Source: a virus. From it: a stretch of DNA of 64,000 bases. The notes under the pieces are model-generated. The model saw only the letters and a program-made list of their open reading frames with translations. It had not been told where the DNA came from and did no database searches. A program made the translations under genes and the position numbers. The stretch is from IMG/VR virus record IMGVR_UViG_3300009093_000034, positions 241,834-305,833 of that record. The stretch is one strand, 5' to 3'. Shown one piece after another: positions 1 through 8,593 of this stretch. Positions within the stretch are counted from its first letter, which is position 1. Each line of letters starts with the position of its first letter.

Positions 1-174
1 TCAGAGTTCTTAAAAAGAATAATTTCCGGTCCAGGAGAAAAACCTAAGAACATCAGCAAAGAACAAATGACCAAACTCTATAAAGAGTGTTGTAGGCCCT
101 TCAAGATTATTCTCCAACAGAAATTTTCCTTTGAGATGCAAAATCTGGGTTTACTCGTATTCGAGAATTTATAA
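1..174 (+). CDS. 3' end of a hypothetical gene (partial)
   Basis: The frame is open from the window edge to TAA at 172-174, so only the last 57 residues are seen. Its tail (QKFSFEMQNLG) resembles the tail of the next gene (KKFAWEMQTIG), so the two look like tandem paralogues. The fragment is Lys-rich and soluble. No family recognised. Confidence 0.65.
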   Translation, partial: SEFLKRIISGPGEKPKNISKEQMTKLYKECCRPFKIILQQKFSFEMQNLGLLVFENL

Positions 175-175
175 A

Positions 176-478
176 ATGACACACGAAAATTTTACCTATT
201 TGAGATTAAACTCAGATATTGTACACGCCCTGTTCTCAGAGTTTTCTCAAAAGACTGAAGAGTTGTTGGACTGTGATTCGTTCTACTCTGATGAGGTTTA
301 CCAGGCCTTTGAAAGAGAGACACATCATCGGTACTCATATTCTAGCCTGAAGTACATGGAAGGCGGTTCTGATGAAGAGTGTGAACTCTATCGGAAAAGA
401 ATGCTCTTAGCTAGAGAAAACTTTGAGAATATCCTCAGAAAAAAGTTTGCATGGGAAATGCAAACAATAGGAGTTTGA
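176..478 (+). CDS. hypothetical protein, paralogue of upstream gene
   Basis: A 100-residue protein starting at ATG 176, one base after the stop of the preceding gene; the open frame reaches further upstream but that part overlaps the preceding gene. It is charged and apparently helical, with no signal peptide or membrane segment. The C-terminus matches that of the upstream fragment, which suggests a tandem duplication. Function unknown. A 10-base match to the phage promoter motif (214-223) lies inside this gene and is probably fortuitous. Confidence 0.75.
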   Translation: MTHENFTYLRLNSDIVHALFSEFSQKTEELLDCDSFYSDEVYQAFERETHHRYSYSSLKYMEGGSDEECELYRKRMLLARENFENILRKKFAWEMQTIGV

Positions 479-480
479 AC

Positions 481-1410
481 ATGCGCAAGTTTTTGGTGCT
501 GGTAGGAATCTTGTTCCTTCTGGCTTCGGTTGACGCTTTCGCCAAGGGCGGATTTAGTTCTGGAGGTGGACGTTCGTTCTCTTCCTCTTCTTCCATCCGT
601 CTCAGCAGCCCGTCAAGGTCTCTCAGTAGCCCTTCCCTCAAGTTGGGAAGTAGCCCCAGTCGTCCGTCTCTGATCAAGTCCCCGAGTCTTTCGGGTTCGA
701 CCGGATCGAGTGGTTTGTCAAGCACAGGCTCTTTGAAGCTCAGTGGTAATGGTTTCACTAAGACCACGAACCCTTTCACTGCAAGGCCTGCTACTTCGAC
801 CACCTCGACTCTGTCGTTGAACGGTGGACGCTCTACCACTTCGACCATCCCTCTGGTTGGTTATCCCAGGTCTCTCTATACTCCTTCAGTTTCTGTGGGT
901 GTAGGGATCGGCGTTCCTCCTCCGTATTACTACGGACACACTCGTGGCGGTTTGGTCATTGTTCCTACCCTCTACGATACCCAGTACGCCTACTTTCCTC
1001 ACTACTACGGTTACGGAACTGCCCTCCCCGTCGTGAACACTTACGACAATAACGGTTACCAGGAAGCTGTGTTCAATTTCGACAATGTCGGTACCATCAA
1101 GGTTGCCGCTTACCAGCCTGTTGATTCTCTTCAGCAGACCGACAAGGGAGTGATCATCACTCTCAAGGGAACCCCGTACACCTTCGAAGCTAAGAAGGCC
1201 AACTGGCTGTTCTTCTACGCCGATACCCAGACCGTTAAGGTTGCCAACGGTATCGTGTCCTCCTCTGGTCTCGATTGGGGAGCAGCGATCTTCGGAGGAA
1301 TCCTTTTGATTCTGGTGTTGATCGTGGTCCTCTCTGTTGTTGGTTACTTCATTAAGGAGTGGCTTCAGAACAGAGAGTACGACAACCGTACGACCTTCGG
1401 AAGGTGGTAA
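481..1410 (+). CDS. secreted/membrane-anchored Ser/Gly-rich protein
   Basis: A 309-residue protein. The start at ATG 481 gives a clean signal peptide (MRKFLVLVGILFLLASVDAFA). A Ser/Gly/Thr low-complexity stretch follows (about residues 22-120), then a Tyr-rich region, a small beta-rich domain and one C-terminal transmembrane helix (about 268-292) with a short charged tail. It is therefore probably exported and anchored in the envelope. C-ending codons are richer here than in the genes from 1672 on. An envelope-modifying or superinfection role is possible but is inference only. No named family recognised. Confidence 0.8.
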   Translation: MRKFLVLVGILFLLASVDAFAKGGFSSGGGRSFSSSSSIRLSSPSRSLSSPSLKLGSSPSRPSLIKSPSLSGSTGSSGLSSTGSLKLSGNGFTKTTNPFTARPATSTTSTLSLNGGRSTTSTIPLVGYPRSLYTPSVSVGVGIGVPPPYYYGHTRGGLVIVPTLYDTQYAYFPHYYGYGTALPVVNTYDNNGYQEAVFNFDNVGTIKVAAYQPVDSLQQTDKGVIITLKGTPYTFEAKKANWLFFYADTQTVKVANGIVSSSGLDWGAAIFGGILLILVLIVVLSVVGYFIKEWLQNREYDNRTTFGRW

Positions 1411-1412
1411 CC

Positions 1413-1664
1413 GTGGACAACAACACTCAGAAGTACTTCATCGCTTCCTACCTTTCCTACGCGAACATCGACGACTATGGTGACTTCACCTATACGTTGA
1501 CCACGCAGGAAGTTTGGGCTGATACCCCTGAAGAGGTTGTTGGTCTCCTTGAGACCCATCACAACTTTGCTCGGGTTCGTCCCATCGACTACAACAACAT
1601 CCAGGTCTTGGAGATCTCTCCGAAGACCGCTGAGGAGATCATCGCTCGAAGCCCGATGATCTAA
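1413..1664 (+). CDS. hypothetical protein, GTG start
   Basis: An 83-residue protein. GTG 1413 is chosen because GGAAGGTGG lies just upstream and it falls two bases after the stop of the previous gene; an in-frame ATG at 1359 would lie deep inside that gene. Soluble, mixed alpha/beta, no recognised domain. It shares the C-ending codon preference of the gene before it and is probably co-transcribed with it. Confidence 0.75.
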   Translation: MDNNTQKYFIASYLSYANIDDYGDFTYTLTTQEVWADTPEEVVGLLETHHNFARVRPIDYNNIQVLEISPKTAEEIIARSPMI

Positions 1665-1671
1665 GAACAAC

Positions 1672-2118
1672 ATGAGACTAAGACAGTTTGACTACACGAG
1701 CCTTGAAACCTTCTATGAGTTTGGACAAAAATACTTCAAGTCTCGTGTAGGCTCTGTTGCCGTTTTTAACAAGACCAAAAGAATCCTCCCTAGTTATAGG
1801 GAGTGGGTTCCTGATCCTTTTACCTGTGCTATGCTGGGCAAGAAGTATCAGGAACCTACTCATCTTAATTGCAATGAAGTTGATGAGAACGGGAATTGGG
1901 GTAAAGATTTATCCATTCCTTTCTCAGAGATCGAATCCCTCGAGTGGGAAGAAGTTCTACGAGAGCAAGAGAGTTGGGCCAAAGAGGAAGCTCTTTGGAG
2001 AAAGAAAAACCCTCCTCAACTAGAACTTAACTTAGACAACCCAAACCATGAACCAGACATAGAGTACATTTGTTTGTCATACGTCCCCTTCTATTCCACA
2101 AAGGAACTCTCAGCATGA
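1672..2118 (+). CDS. hypothetical protein
   Basis: A 148-residue soluble protein beginning 7 bases after the previous stop. It is rich in Glu, Trp and aromatic residues in its second half, with no recognisable motif. Its stop overlaps the lipoprotein start (ATGA at 2115), so translation is probably coupled. Base composition is more A/T-rich than in the two preceding genes. Function unknown. Confidence 0.8.
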   Translation: MRLRQFDYTSLETFYEFGQKYFKSRVGSVAVFNKTKRILPSYREWVPDPFTCAMLGKKYQEPTHLNCNEVDENGNWGKDLSIPFSEIESLEWEEVLREQESWAKEEALWRKKNPPQLELNLDNPNHEPDIEYICLSYVPFYSTKELSA

Positions 2119-2459
2119 AATTTATCGTCTTAGCCCTTTTTCTTGTCTTAACTTCTTGCGGAGGACACCCTCCAGTTTCGACCTTAAGTCCCCAACAAAA
2201 ACTTCAACTCTTGGATAGACGATGGTGGGGAGATGGCTTCGGACAGTCTTATGACTACACCTTTAGTGAAAGATTGTCTCTTCTGACTCCTCCTGTGATC
2301 TTCTACAAAGAAGCGCCCATCGTGAGCAGAGGAGTCTCGGATTATACTAAGGTCTATCTTCAAGACGCCAACGGTGCAATCCTTACGATGAGCTTTCCGT
2401 TAGAAGATGCGTGGTTGAAAGCCTTCAAGGTTGGCGACGTGATTGTAAAGGAAAAGTGA
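2115..2459 (+). CDS. small lipoprotein
   Basis: A 114-residue protein starting at ATG 2115, which overlaps the upstream stop. The N-terminus is a hydrophobic signal followed by a lipobox-like LTSC, so the mature protein should begin with a lipidated Cys at about residue 16. The rest is a small polar domain with a DRRWW motif. Phage lipoproteins often act in lysis or superinfection exclusion, but no holin or endolysin lies beside it and no specific family is recognised. Confidence 0.8.
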   Translation: MKFIVLALFLVLTSCGGHPPVSTLSPQQKLQLLDRRWWGDGFGQSYDYTFSERLSLLTPPVIFYKEAPIVSRGVSDYTKVYLQDANGAILTMSFPLEDAWLKAFKVGDVIVKEK

Positions 2460-3313
2460 AAGTGCTTAAGTACAACGTCAATGACCGGGTGGTCATCAAG
2501 TCTTTAGAAGAAATTCAAAAGTGTGAAGAGTACTCTAATGCTAATGCAGCTGGAGAAGAAGTAGAAAGATTCATATCCGACATGGAACCATTTTGTGGTT
2601 GTGTGTTAACTATTTCATCAAAAGGATTTGAATCAGATCAAGCTCCATCCTACTCTGTTTTAGAACCTGGAGCAAGTAGATGGCATTGGCAAGATTGGAT
2701 GATCTCCCGTCTTGCTGAACATGTTGAACCAGACAAACCTTGGCCTAGGATCAAGACCATGATCATTGACCAAGGTAGAGACGACCAAGATCATCTTCGT
2801 CAAGATGAAGGAGTCTATCGTATTCGATACGATATTTCCTACATCGCTATCGCTCCTTCCAAAGACGGAGCCATCTTGATTGGAAGCCCCGTTCACATTG
2901 AAAGTTCAGGTGATGGTGAGTACACTCTATGGGGTATCATGAGGGTGGGAACAAGACATCCTTACCCTGTCAATGACGTCCGTCACTTTAACAGTCACTC
3001 GGATTTGAAAAAAGCTCTGGAAGGCGTCGAGGTCATCCTTGACAAGGCCTACGCAAGAAAGAAAATTGACCTTCTCCAAGCAGAGATCACGAAGCTAGAG
3101 GAAGACTACAAGCTCTACTCTATCGGAGACGATACTAGAGAAGGTCTTTTTGCTGGATATATCTCAAGTGCTGAAGAACTCTCTAAGTTCCCAGGAATAG
3201 AGAACAGTTGGATCGAAGCCTCAATCTCTTTCAAAGGCGGAGTCAATGGTCTGAGAGATGTCAAGATCGGAGATCGTTTCAAGTTCTGGGACAAGGCATG
3301 GCATCCACTATGA
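2456..3313 (+). CDS. hypothetical protein upstream of PP2C/kinase module
   Basis: A 285-residue protein. GTG 2456 is preferred because it overlaps the lipoprotein stop (GTGA). The protein is soluble, acidic, and has a predicted coiled-coil-like helix around residues 205-230 (KIDLLQAEITKLEEDYKLY). No von Willebrand A signature (DxSxS) is seen, so it is not an obvious TerY-type third partner for the downstream phosphatase and kinase. It overlaps the phosphatase gene by ATGA and belongs to the same transcript. Function unknown. Confidence 0.75.
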   Translation: MKVLKYNVNDRVVIKSLEEIQKCEEYSNANAAGEEVERFISDMEPFCGCVLTISSKGFESDQAPSYSVLEPGASRWHWQDWMISRLAEHVEPDKPWPRIKTMIIDQGRDDQDHLRQDEGVYRIRYDISYIAIAPSKDGAILIGSPVHIESSGDGEYTLWGIMRVGTRHPYPVNDVRHFNSHSDLKKALEGVEVILDKAYARKKIDLLQAEITKLEEDYKLYSIGDDTREGLFAGYISSAEELSKFPGIENSWIEASISFKGGVNGLRDVKIGDRFKFWDKAWHPL

Positions 3314-4194
3314 TTGACTATGTGATGAAACAAAAACCCAAGGCCTTCATCTGCCAAGACTACATCGTTGTCGACATCTTTGACTTCGGTGCAAAGTTTC
3401 AGATCCCTTTCATTGCCGTTACAGACGGTTGTACAGGTGGCCAAAGGACAGAGACTGGAAGCCAGTTGCTCTGTCACATCTCAAGGATCGAAACCCTCAA
3501 GTATCTTGAGGAGTGGGACCTTGGACGTCCTGACACTGGTTTTGGTCGATCAGACCTTCTTGAGATCTTGAACAGGATTCAAAACAAGTTGACAGCGATC
3601 TCGACAGAGTTGAGCTTCAACTATGATCAGTTGCTTGCTACTCTTCAATTTCTGTTCATCATTGACAACCATGTCTATGGTATCAGGTCTGGGGACGGTG
3701 TGATGTTCACCTTCGATAAGAAGAAGATCATCAGAACCTCAGTGATCGAGTACACTCCTAACATGCCAAACTACTTGGCTTATAGAACCAACCCTGTTGC
3801 TTGGAGAGATCTTAGAACCACGGTTCATGGAGATCCTTACAGACCTTGTTTCAAAACCGTAACAACGTATGAGAGCACAGCTACCGAACCTACTACGACA
3901 GAAGACAGACAAGACTACTTTGAGATCACTTTCATTGATGAAGAGTTAAGCCCTGATTTAACCCATATCGGACTTGCTTCCGATGGCGTTGAGTCCTACA
4001 TGAACGAGAGTTCGAATCAAGGAATTCCTGTTTGGGGTTTGATCAAAGAACTCTCTGAGATCAAGAACCCTGAAGGAAACTTCTTGGTCCGAAGATTTCA
4101 GAAGATGGACAAGGGCTATCACTCAGCTGGCTTTGAGAACAAAGACGACGTAGCTATTGCCATGATCGATCTAGAAGCTTACAGAAGACTTTGA
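3310..4194 (+). CDS. PP2C-like protein phosphatase
   Basis: A 294-residue protein that probably removes phosphate from Ser/Thr residues of proteins. PP2C-type landmarks are an N-terminal VTDGCTGGQ (metal-binding Asp39-Gly40), LASDGVE near residue 222, and a terminal DDVAIAMI carrying the Asp pair expected at the end of a PP2C core. The length fits a single-domain PP2C. ATG 3310 overlaps the upstream stop. The next genes encode a Cys-rich protein and an atypical kinase, so a phosphorylation/dephosphorylation switch is likely. The domain call rests on motifs only; substrate unknown. Confidence 0.7.
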   Translation: MIDYVMKQKPKAFICQDYIVVDIFDFGAKFQIPFIAVTDGCTGGQRTETGSQLLCHISRIETLKYLEEWDLGRPDTGFGRSDLLEILNRIQNKLTAISTELSFNYDQLLATLQFLFIIDNHVYGIRSGDGVMFTFDKKKIIRTSVIEYTPNMPNYLAYRTNPVAWRDLRTTVHGDPYRPCFKTVTTYESTATEPTTTEDRQDYFEITFIDEELSPDLTHIGLASDGVESYMNESSNQGIPVWGLIKELSEIKNPEGNFLVRRFQKMDKGYHSAGFENKDDVAIAMIDLEAYRRL

Positions 4195-4195
4195 C

Positions 4196-4480
4196 ATGGA
4201 ACAAACTTGCGATACTTGTTTCTTTTGTAGGGACATAATTGTAGGATCCAGTTGTTTTGGAAGATGGCCAGCTAGAGAGATCACAAGTTGTATTGTAGGT
4301 CGTGAAGGCGATCGTTTTCCAAAACCTGTTCCCGTTTCTAAATCAAACACTTGTCACAAGTGGGCTTCCAAGAACGAAAAATTCAAGATTCAAAAATTGC
4401 TAGATGGTAGAGGAATTTGGACACCAGCAGAAAAATGGGTCCCACCTTATAATCCAGAGAGGTCTAAGTACTATGACTAA
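4196..4480 (+). CDS. Cys-rich protein between phosphatase and kinase
   Basis: A 94-residue protein one base after the phosphatase stop and overlapping the kinase start by eight bases. The N-terminal half contains six Cys (CDTCFFC, SSC, TSC, NTC), which suggests metal binding, although the spacing is not a standard zinc ribbon. The C-terminal half is Pro/Trp-rich. Its place between a PP2C-like phosphatase and a kinase suggests an adaptor or regulator of that pair; this is inference. Confidence 0.75.
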   Translation: MEQTCDTCFFCRDIIVGSSCFGRWPAREITSCIVGREGDRFPKPVPVSKSNTCHKWASKNEKFKIQKLLDGRGIWTPAEKWVPPYNPERSKYYD

Positions 4481-6155
4481 AACAGTTGTCTACCAAAACA
4501 AGAACATCGTTCTCTCTGATAGCAACTACCTCTCTGCAGGTGGAGAAGGAGAGATCTATCTCAAAGGTGGAGTGATCTTCAAGATCTACACCAAGCCTGT
4601 GAATCCTCAGCTTCTTGACAAGATCAAAGAACTCTCGGTTTTGGATCGGCCGAACATCATCAGGCCTCTAGAGTTAATCTTTGATCCAAACACAAATCAA
4701 CCTGTTGGTTACACCATGGCCTACGCAGATAACAGCGTTGGTCTTCCTCTTCTCTTCACCACTTCCTTCTTAGACCGGACCAACATCAGTCTTAAGTCAA
4801 TCCAAGAGTTGATCGAAGAGATGGCCAAGACCTTGGCCTTCATCCACTCGAAACAGGTCTTGGTGGTCGACCATAACGAGAACAACATTCTAGTCTCCAA
4901 GGGAAAGAAGTACACACAACCTTACTTCATCGATGTTGATAGTTGGCAGACTTCCAGGTTTCCTGCTACTGCCATCATGCCATCGATCAAGGACTTCAGA
5001 GCTTCAAAGTTTAGTGAGTTCACCGATTGGTACTCTCACGCCGTTCTCTCGTTTCAACTCTTGACAGGCATCCACCCTTACAAGGGAAAGCATGACGTCT
5101 TCAAGAACATTGAAGAACGAAGAAAGAACTTGGTCTCTGTGTTCCATAAGGATGTCCGTCTCCCAGCTTCGGTAAGAGACTTTGCCAACATCCCTCCTGC
5201 TTACCGATCATTGTATGAAGATATCTTCGACAAGGGTCTTGAGGTTCTTCCTCCAGCCATGGTCGCTACTCCTACTGTCAGAATCAAGAGAAAGTACTCG
5301 AACGTTCACTTCATCGTTGAGAAGATCCTTGAGACCAAGGAACCTATCGTCTACAGCGAGTGGATCAACGGGACTCTTGTGGCTGCCACAGAACATTACG
5401 TCTATGTTAACAAGGTTGAGTACAACAGACCTACACCTGATGCCAAGGTTTTCTTTGGAGACGAGGGAGGTCTTTACTTTGCCTTTATGGAAAATGGAGA
5501 CCTGACCATTCAGCCGGTGAAGAAAGGTGAAAATGTCAAGGACATCTATATCAAGCCTACGAAGCTCTTCACCATTGGTGGACGATTGTACGCTCTTGAT
5601 ATTGGACGGCTCTATGAGTTCTCTCTTCGTGAGAAGATGAATGTCTTAATCACTGTGATGTCTCCTATGATCAACACCTTGTCTACCAAGGTTTACGATC
5701 AAGTGGTTCACACAGAGATGTTCGGAGAGAAGTACTTCTACTGTTTGCCTGCAACCAAGACCTTCGTTCCTTTTCACGCTAAGGGTTTGAAAGAATACAA
5801 GATCTGGGATGCTCAAATGAGAGGAACAAGACTCCAGATCATCGCTACTACGAAGACTGGTGATCCTGTCATCATCACTTATCAGCTCAGCAAGACCTGG
5901 GACAAAGGGCTCTTGATGAACCAAGAGCCTCTCCCGGCTATTCGAGAGTTGAACTCGATCACCATTGCTAATGGGATGGTAGTTGATTACGATGCAGATG
6001 ACGATCAAGTGAAGATCACAAGTGCAGACCTTACTCAAGAGAAGATCATCAAAGATGCTGGTCTTCCTCAAGGTGCTCAATTGGTTTCTGGTTCGACAAG
6101 CGTATACTACCAAGTAGACAACGAGGTCAGAAAGATCTCGATGAAACAACCATGA
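4473..6155 (+). CDS. atypical Ser/Thr protein kinase with C-terminal beta-rich domain
   Basis: A 560-residue protein. The kinase domain (about residues 10-290) has a Gly-rich loop AGGEGEIYL (22-30), the ATP-anchoring Lys37 in IFKIY, a catalytic loop VVDHNENNIL in which Asp133 and Asn138 are kept but the HRD His/Arg are replaced, and IDVDSWQ in place of DFG. Such GGEG/DxDS kinases are known from bacterial phosphorylation-switch modules that also carry PP2C. The C-terminal 270 residues are beta-rich with short repeats and could form a propeller-like sensor. It is translationally coupled to the Cys-rich gene and the phosphatase. Probably catalytically active; substrate unknown. Confidence 0.75.
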   Translation: MTKTVVYQNKNIVLSDSNYLSAGGEGEIYLKGGVIFKIYTKPVNPQLLDKIKELSVLDRPNIIRPLELIFDPNTNQPVGYTMAYADNSVGLPLLFTTSFLDRTNISLKSIQELIEEMAKTLAFIHSKQVLVVDHNENNILVSKGKKYTQPYFIDVDSWQTSRFPATAIMPSIKDFRASKFSEFTDWYSHAVLSFQLLTGIHPYKGKHDVFKNIEERRKNLVSVFHKDVRLPASVRDFANIPPAYRSLYEDIFDKGLEVLPPAMVATPTVRIKRKYSNVHFIVEKILETKEPIVYSEWINGTLVAATEHYVYVNKVEYNRPTPDAKVFFGDEGGLYFAFMENGDLTIQPVKKGENVKDIYIKPTKLFTIGGRLYALDIGRLYEFSLREKMNVLITVMSPMINTLSTKVYDQVVHTEMFGEKYFYCLPATKTFVPFHAKGLKEYKIWDAQMRGTRLQIIATTKTGDPVIITYQLSKTWDKGLLMNQEPLPAIRELNSITIANGMVVDYDADDDQVKITSADLTQEKIIKDAGLPQGAQLVSGSTSVYYQVDNEVRKISMKQP

Positions 6156-6256
6156 AAATCGTGAATAAGAAAAAGTCAAAACAAAAAGTTGAATTTCAAG
6201 AGATCGCTGAAGGCGTTTACCGAGTCATTCGAAAACGACCAAGGAAAAGAAAATGA
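6152..6256 (+). CDS. very small basic protein
   Basis: A 34-residue, strongly basic peptide (about 14 Lys/Arg, with a terminal RKRPRKRK). It is bracketed by ATGA overlaps with the kinase stop and the next gene's start, which supports real translation. It may bind nucleic acid or simply serve as a coupling peptide. No family recognised. Confidence 0.55.
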   Translation: MKIVNKKKSKQKVEFQEIAEGVYRVIRKRPRKRK

Positions 6257-6621
6257 AAGCATCGTTTTTTACAGCAAAGGTTTTGGGGGCAGTAATTGTA
6301 GATATTGCCAGAATCGAAGAAGCTGTTAAACAACATCGTGATCTTCATGGCAGATATCTAGCTATCAGGCACGCTAAGATCGCAGATGATCCCATGTGGG
6401 ATAGTTCATCTCACCAAAAGTCCACGAGTTATTCTGAGGTCTTAGAGTCTTTGATAAAGAAGAAAAATCTTCTAGAAGGAACTGACCAAGAAAAGATCTC
6501 CATCAGTGAAAATGAGTACGACGAGATCTTTACTCAAGAGTATCCTCTTCTTCATACTGAAGACTTCGTAAAACACATTGAAGCAATTGAAGGAAAGTTG
6601 GAAAAAACTAAAAGGTCTTGA
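6253..6621 (+). CDS. hypothetical protein, end of kinase operon
   Basis: A 122-residue soluble helical protein, overlapping the small basic gene by ATGA. Charged throughout, no recognised motif. Its TGA stop (6619-6621) is the first three bases of the TGAGATATTGTA element, so this gene ends exactly where the next transcription unit appears to begin. Confidence 0.75.
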   Translation: MKASFFTAKVLGAVIVDIARIEEAVKQHRDLHGRYLAIRHAKIADDPMWDSSSHQKSTSYSEVLESLIKKKNLLEGTDQEKISISENEYDEIFTQEYPLLHTEDFVKHIEAIEGKLEKTKRS

Positions 6622-6630
6622 GATATTGTA
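6619..6630 (+). promoter_or_regulatory. TGAGATATTGTA element, copy 1
   Basis: Perfect copy of the 12-mer found six times in the window. It overlaps the upstream stop codon and ends 20 bases before ATG 6651. A CAAGGAG Shine-Dalgarno lies between them. No convincing -35 box is seen. Interpreted as a phage-specific promoter. Confidence 0.7.
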
Positions 6631-6650
6631 CTCCGCAAGGAGTACCGAAA

Positions 6651-7451
6651 ATGGGCCAAACGAGCTATGGACGTGTAAAGGCTGAGATGGACATCGGAAC
6701 CTCGATGCCCTCCGGTCGCATGATCAAGGAAGGAACTCTCGGAGAGATTGTGTCTTTCGACGACAACAGTCTTACTGTCAAGTTCAAGGGTCATGGTCCT
6801 CTTCATTCTTTCGATCGCGGAAGCTATATGCTTCGCTATGCTCCTCGGCTCGCTTCTCACGGCACTCTCGACGCGGTCGAGATCATCACCATATTCGGTA
6901 TTTCGGACAAAGCATGGGAACGTCTTCCCAGCCTCTACAAGCATCTTCGCTTGAGCCGTACAACGGCTTCCAAGAGAGGTTTCTACGACCGTCTGGTGGA
7001 GTACAACAAGCCGATCAGTGACCATATCCATGGTGCTCTGACGGATGCAGGTTTTGCCAATGGCGAGCCTGCTAAGAACACACCTGAAGCGAACCCTGAT
7101 GCTGCTTTTTGGTGGGCTTTGTACAACACCTGGTGCAACATTGTCTACTCCCCCAACCACATGTCCATCCATCCCAACCATCACTCGACGGCTTTCGATC
7201 GTAACGAAGCCCTGATCGCCGAGATTGAGTATCTCATCGATTCGATGGAGCTGATTGGCAAGACCAAGAAGTTCATTCGTAAGATGATCGATACTGATTT
7301 CTACGAGAACGGGGTTCACGATCCTCGAGACCAGAAGAACCGCCTTGTGGCCTTGATTCAGGCTTACCTGAAGATCGAGATCAATCAGGCTCACAAGTTC
7401 CTCAAGGATCACTTCCCTGAGATCGACGCTAAGATCGGCGGAGAGTGGTGA
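6651..7451 (+). CDS. hypothetical protein with N-terminal beta-barrel-like segment
   Basis: A 266-residue protein starting at ATG 6651 behind SD CAAGGAG and the 12-mer promoter element. Residues 25-55 (LGEIVSFDDNSLTVKFKG) look like a small SH3/KOW-type barrel; the remainder is helical and rich in His, Trp and Tyr (IHPNHHST). Codons are markedly C-ending compared with the A/T-ending codons of the kinase operon, which fits high expression. No named family recognised. Confidence 0.8.
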   Translation: MGQTSYGRVKAEMDIGTSMPSGRMIKEGTLGEIVSFDDNSLTVKFKGHGPLHSFDRGSYMLRYAPRLASHGTLDAVEIITIFGISDKAWERLPSLYKHLRLSRTTASKRGFYDRLVEYNKPISDHIHGALTDAGFANGEPAKNTPEANPDAAFWWALYNTWCNIVYSPNHMSIHPNHHSTAFDRNEALIAEIEYLIDSMELIGKTKKFIRKMIDTDFYENGVHDPRDQKNRLVALIQAYLKIEINQAHKFLKDHFPEIDAKIGGEW

Positions 7452-7516
7452 AAGTCCTTTTGATCGTTGTGATCCTCTTGATTCTTTCTCCGATCCACAT
7501 TCACATTTCGTTCTAA
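7448..7516 (+). CDS. 22-residue hydrophobic membrane peptide
   Basis: GTG 7448 overlaps the previous stop (GTGA). The peptide is almost wholly hydrophobic (MKVLLIVVILLILSP followed by a His/Ile tail) and could form a single transmembrane helix. The stop-start overlap argues for translation. Function unknown. Confidence 0.5.
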   Translation: MKVLLIVVILLILSPIHIHISF

Positions 7517-7529
7517 GAGGTTTTTCATT

Positions 7530-7661
7530 ATGGCCAAACAACCGAAACGTGAAAGACTTTGGAACTTTGTAGAAGATCTTTCTAACTTTCTTTATTCGTT
7601 TGGAGATCTCCTTCCTGCTATTATCCAGTGGATCGTCTCTATCTTTGAAAACTTTTCGTAA
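7530..7661 (+). CDS. 43-residue amphipathic/membrane-associated peptide
   Basis: ATG 7530 is preceded by an AAGAGG Shine-Dalgarno. A basic head (MAKQPKRERLW) is followed by a hydrophobic aromatic-rich tail (LLPAIIQWIVSIFENF) that could insert in or lie on a membrane. No family recognised. Confidence 0.55.
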   Translation: MAKQPKRERLWNFVEDLSNFLYSFGDLLPAIIQWIVSIFENFS

Positions 7662-7672
7662 AGGCTAACACC

Positions 7673-8065
7673 ATGGATTCCAGAATCGAAGAACTGATTG
7701 ATTATTGTTTTTCTCTTGGTCAAGGTGGTTGGAACAACACCGAAGACAAAACCTATTACATGACTCAGGCTCTGGCAAAAGCCAAGGAGTTGAAACTGAA
7801 TCCTCTTCCTGGTCCAGCTTTCGCGGCCTCGAGTCCTGAGTACGAACCCGACTATGCTTTTACTCGTGAAGAGCAGATCGGAAAGTTCGCGGTAGATGCT
7901 ACCGACTTGGAAGAGCTTCCCATGGGGGAGTGGAAAAAAGTTCTCGAAGCTTATGAGCATTTTGGACGAGTGAAGGCTCTTCAGGTCGCCTACGGCCTCA
8001 AAGAGTGGACCTACAAAGAAACAGTTCGAGCTGTAGACAGGATCATCTATCGAGGTAAGGTATGA
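7673..8065 (+). CDS. hypothetical protein
   Basis: A 130-residue soluble, mostly helical protein. Its stop overlaps the next start by ATGA. No signal, membrane segment or recognised motif. Part of the run from 6651 to the terminator at 9251. Confidence 0.8.
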   Translation: MDSRIEELIDYCFSLGQGGWNNTEDKTYYMTQALAKAKELKLNPLPGPAFAASSPEYEPDYAFTREEQIGKFAVDATDLEELPMGEWKKVLEAYEHFGRVKALQVAYGLKEWTYKETVRAVDRIIYRGKV

Positions 8066-8586
8066 GAAAGACCATTCTTGTTTGGGTGACCAGAGACTCT
8101 TCCTGGAACATGGCCTCAGATCCTGAAAGGATCGAGATCAAGATTGATCAAGACTTGAGCTTCATGCACAAGGGAGATCAGTTTGAACTCTCCTCAGAAC
8201 TTCGAAGTCGTCTGATCTCTGAGAACCCTAAACACGTCAAGTGGATCAAGAGTTCTGAGTTCAAAAATTGGAGTCTTGTGATCCAGGCTCTTTATTACAT
8301 GGAGAGTGATGTTTGGATCATCGCTCTTGGAGAGGTTCTTCAAGAGACCGGTCCTGTGTACCCTCCTCAGTGCAAGAGAAACAGAACTACGATCGAAGAA
8401 GAGATCGAGAAAATTCAAGATGTTCTTAACTCTTCTGAATACAGTAGATTGATGTCTTGGTACACTTACAAAGATCGTTTCTCTTTCACCATTCGAGAGT
8501 ACTGTAAGTTTACCAACTCTGAACCTGATGAAGCCATCTACTTCTTGATGAAGTACTTTCCTGATACCTTCGACAAAAAGATGTGA
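8062..8586 (+). CDS. hypothetical protein
   Basis: A 174-residue soluble protein coupled to the previous gene by a 4-base overlap. It has a Trp-rich N-terminal half (ILVWVTRDSSWNM) and a charged helical C-terminal half. A single Cys pair is separated too far to suggest a zinc site. No recognised domain. Confidence 0.8.
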   Translation: MRKTILVWVTRDSSWNMASDPERIEIKIDQDLSFMHKGDQFELSSELRSRLISENPKHVKWIKSSEFKNWSLVIQALYYMESDVWIIALGEVLQETGPVYPPQCKRNRTTIEEEIEKIQDVLNSSEYSRLMSWYTYKDRFSFTIREYCKFTNSEPDEAIYFLMKYFPDTFDKKM

Positions 8587-8593
8587 GGACTCT

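Noticed and set aside
214-223. AGATATTGTA, 10 of 12 bases of the promoter motif
   Set aside because: It lies inside the 176-478 gene and not before a start codon.
2456-3313. A vWA (TerY-like) partner for the PP2C/kinase pair
   Set aside because: No DxSxS metal-ion site and the length and composition do not fit.
6552-7541. A 329-codon open frame on the minus strand
   Set aside because: It lies antisense to the better supported gene at 6651 with its SD and promoter element, and its product is low-quality sequence without motifs.
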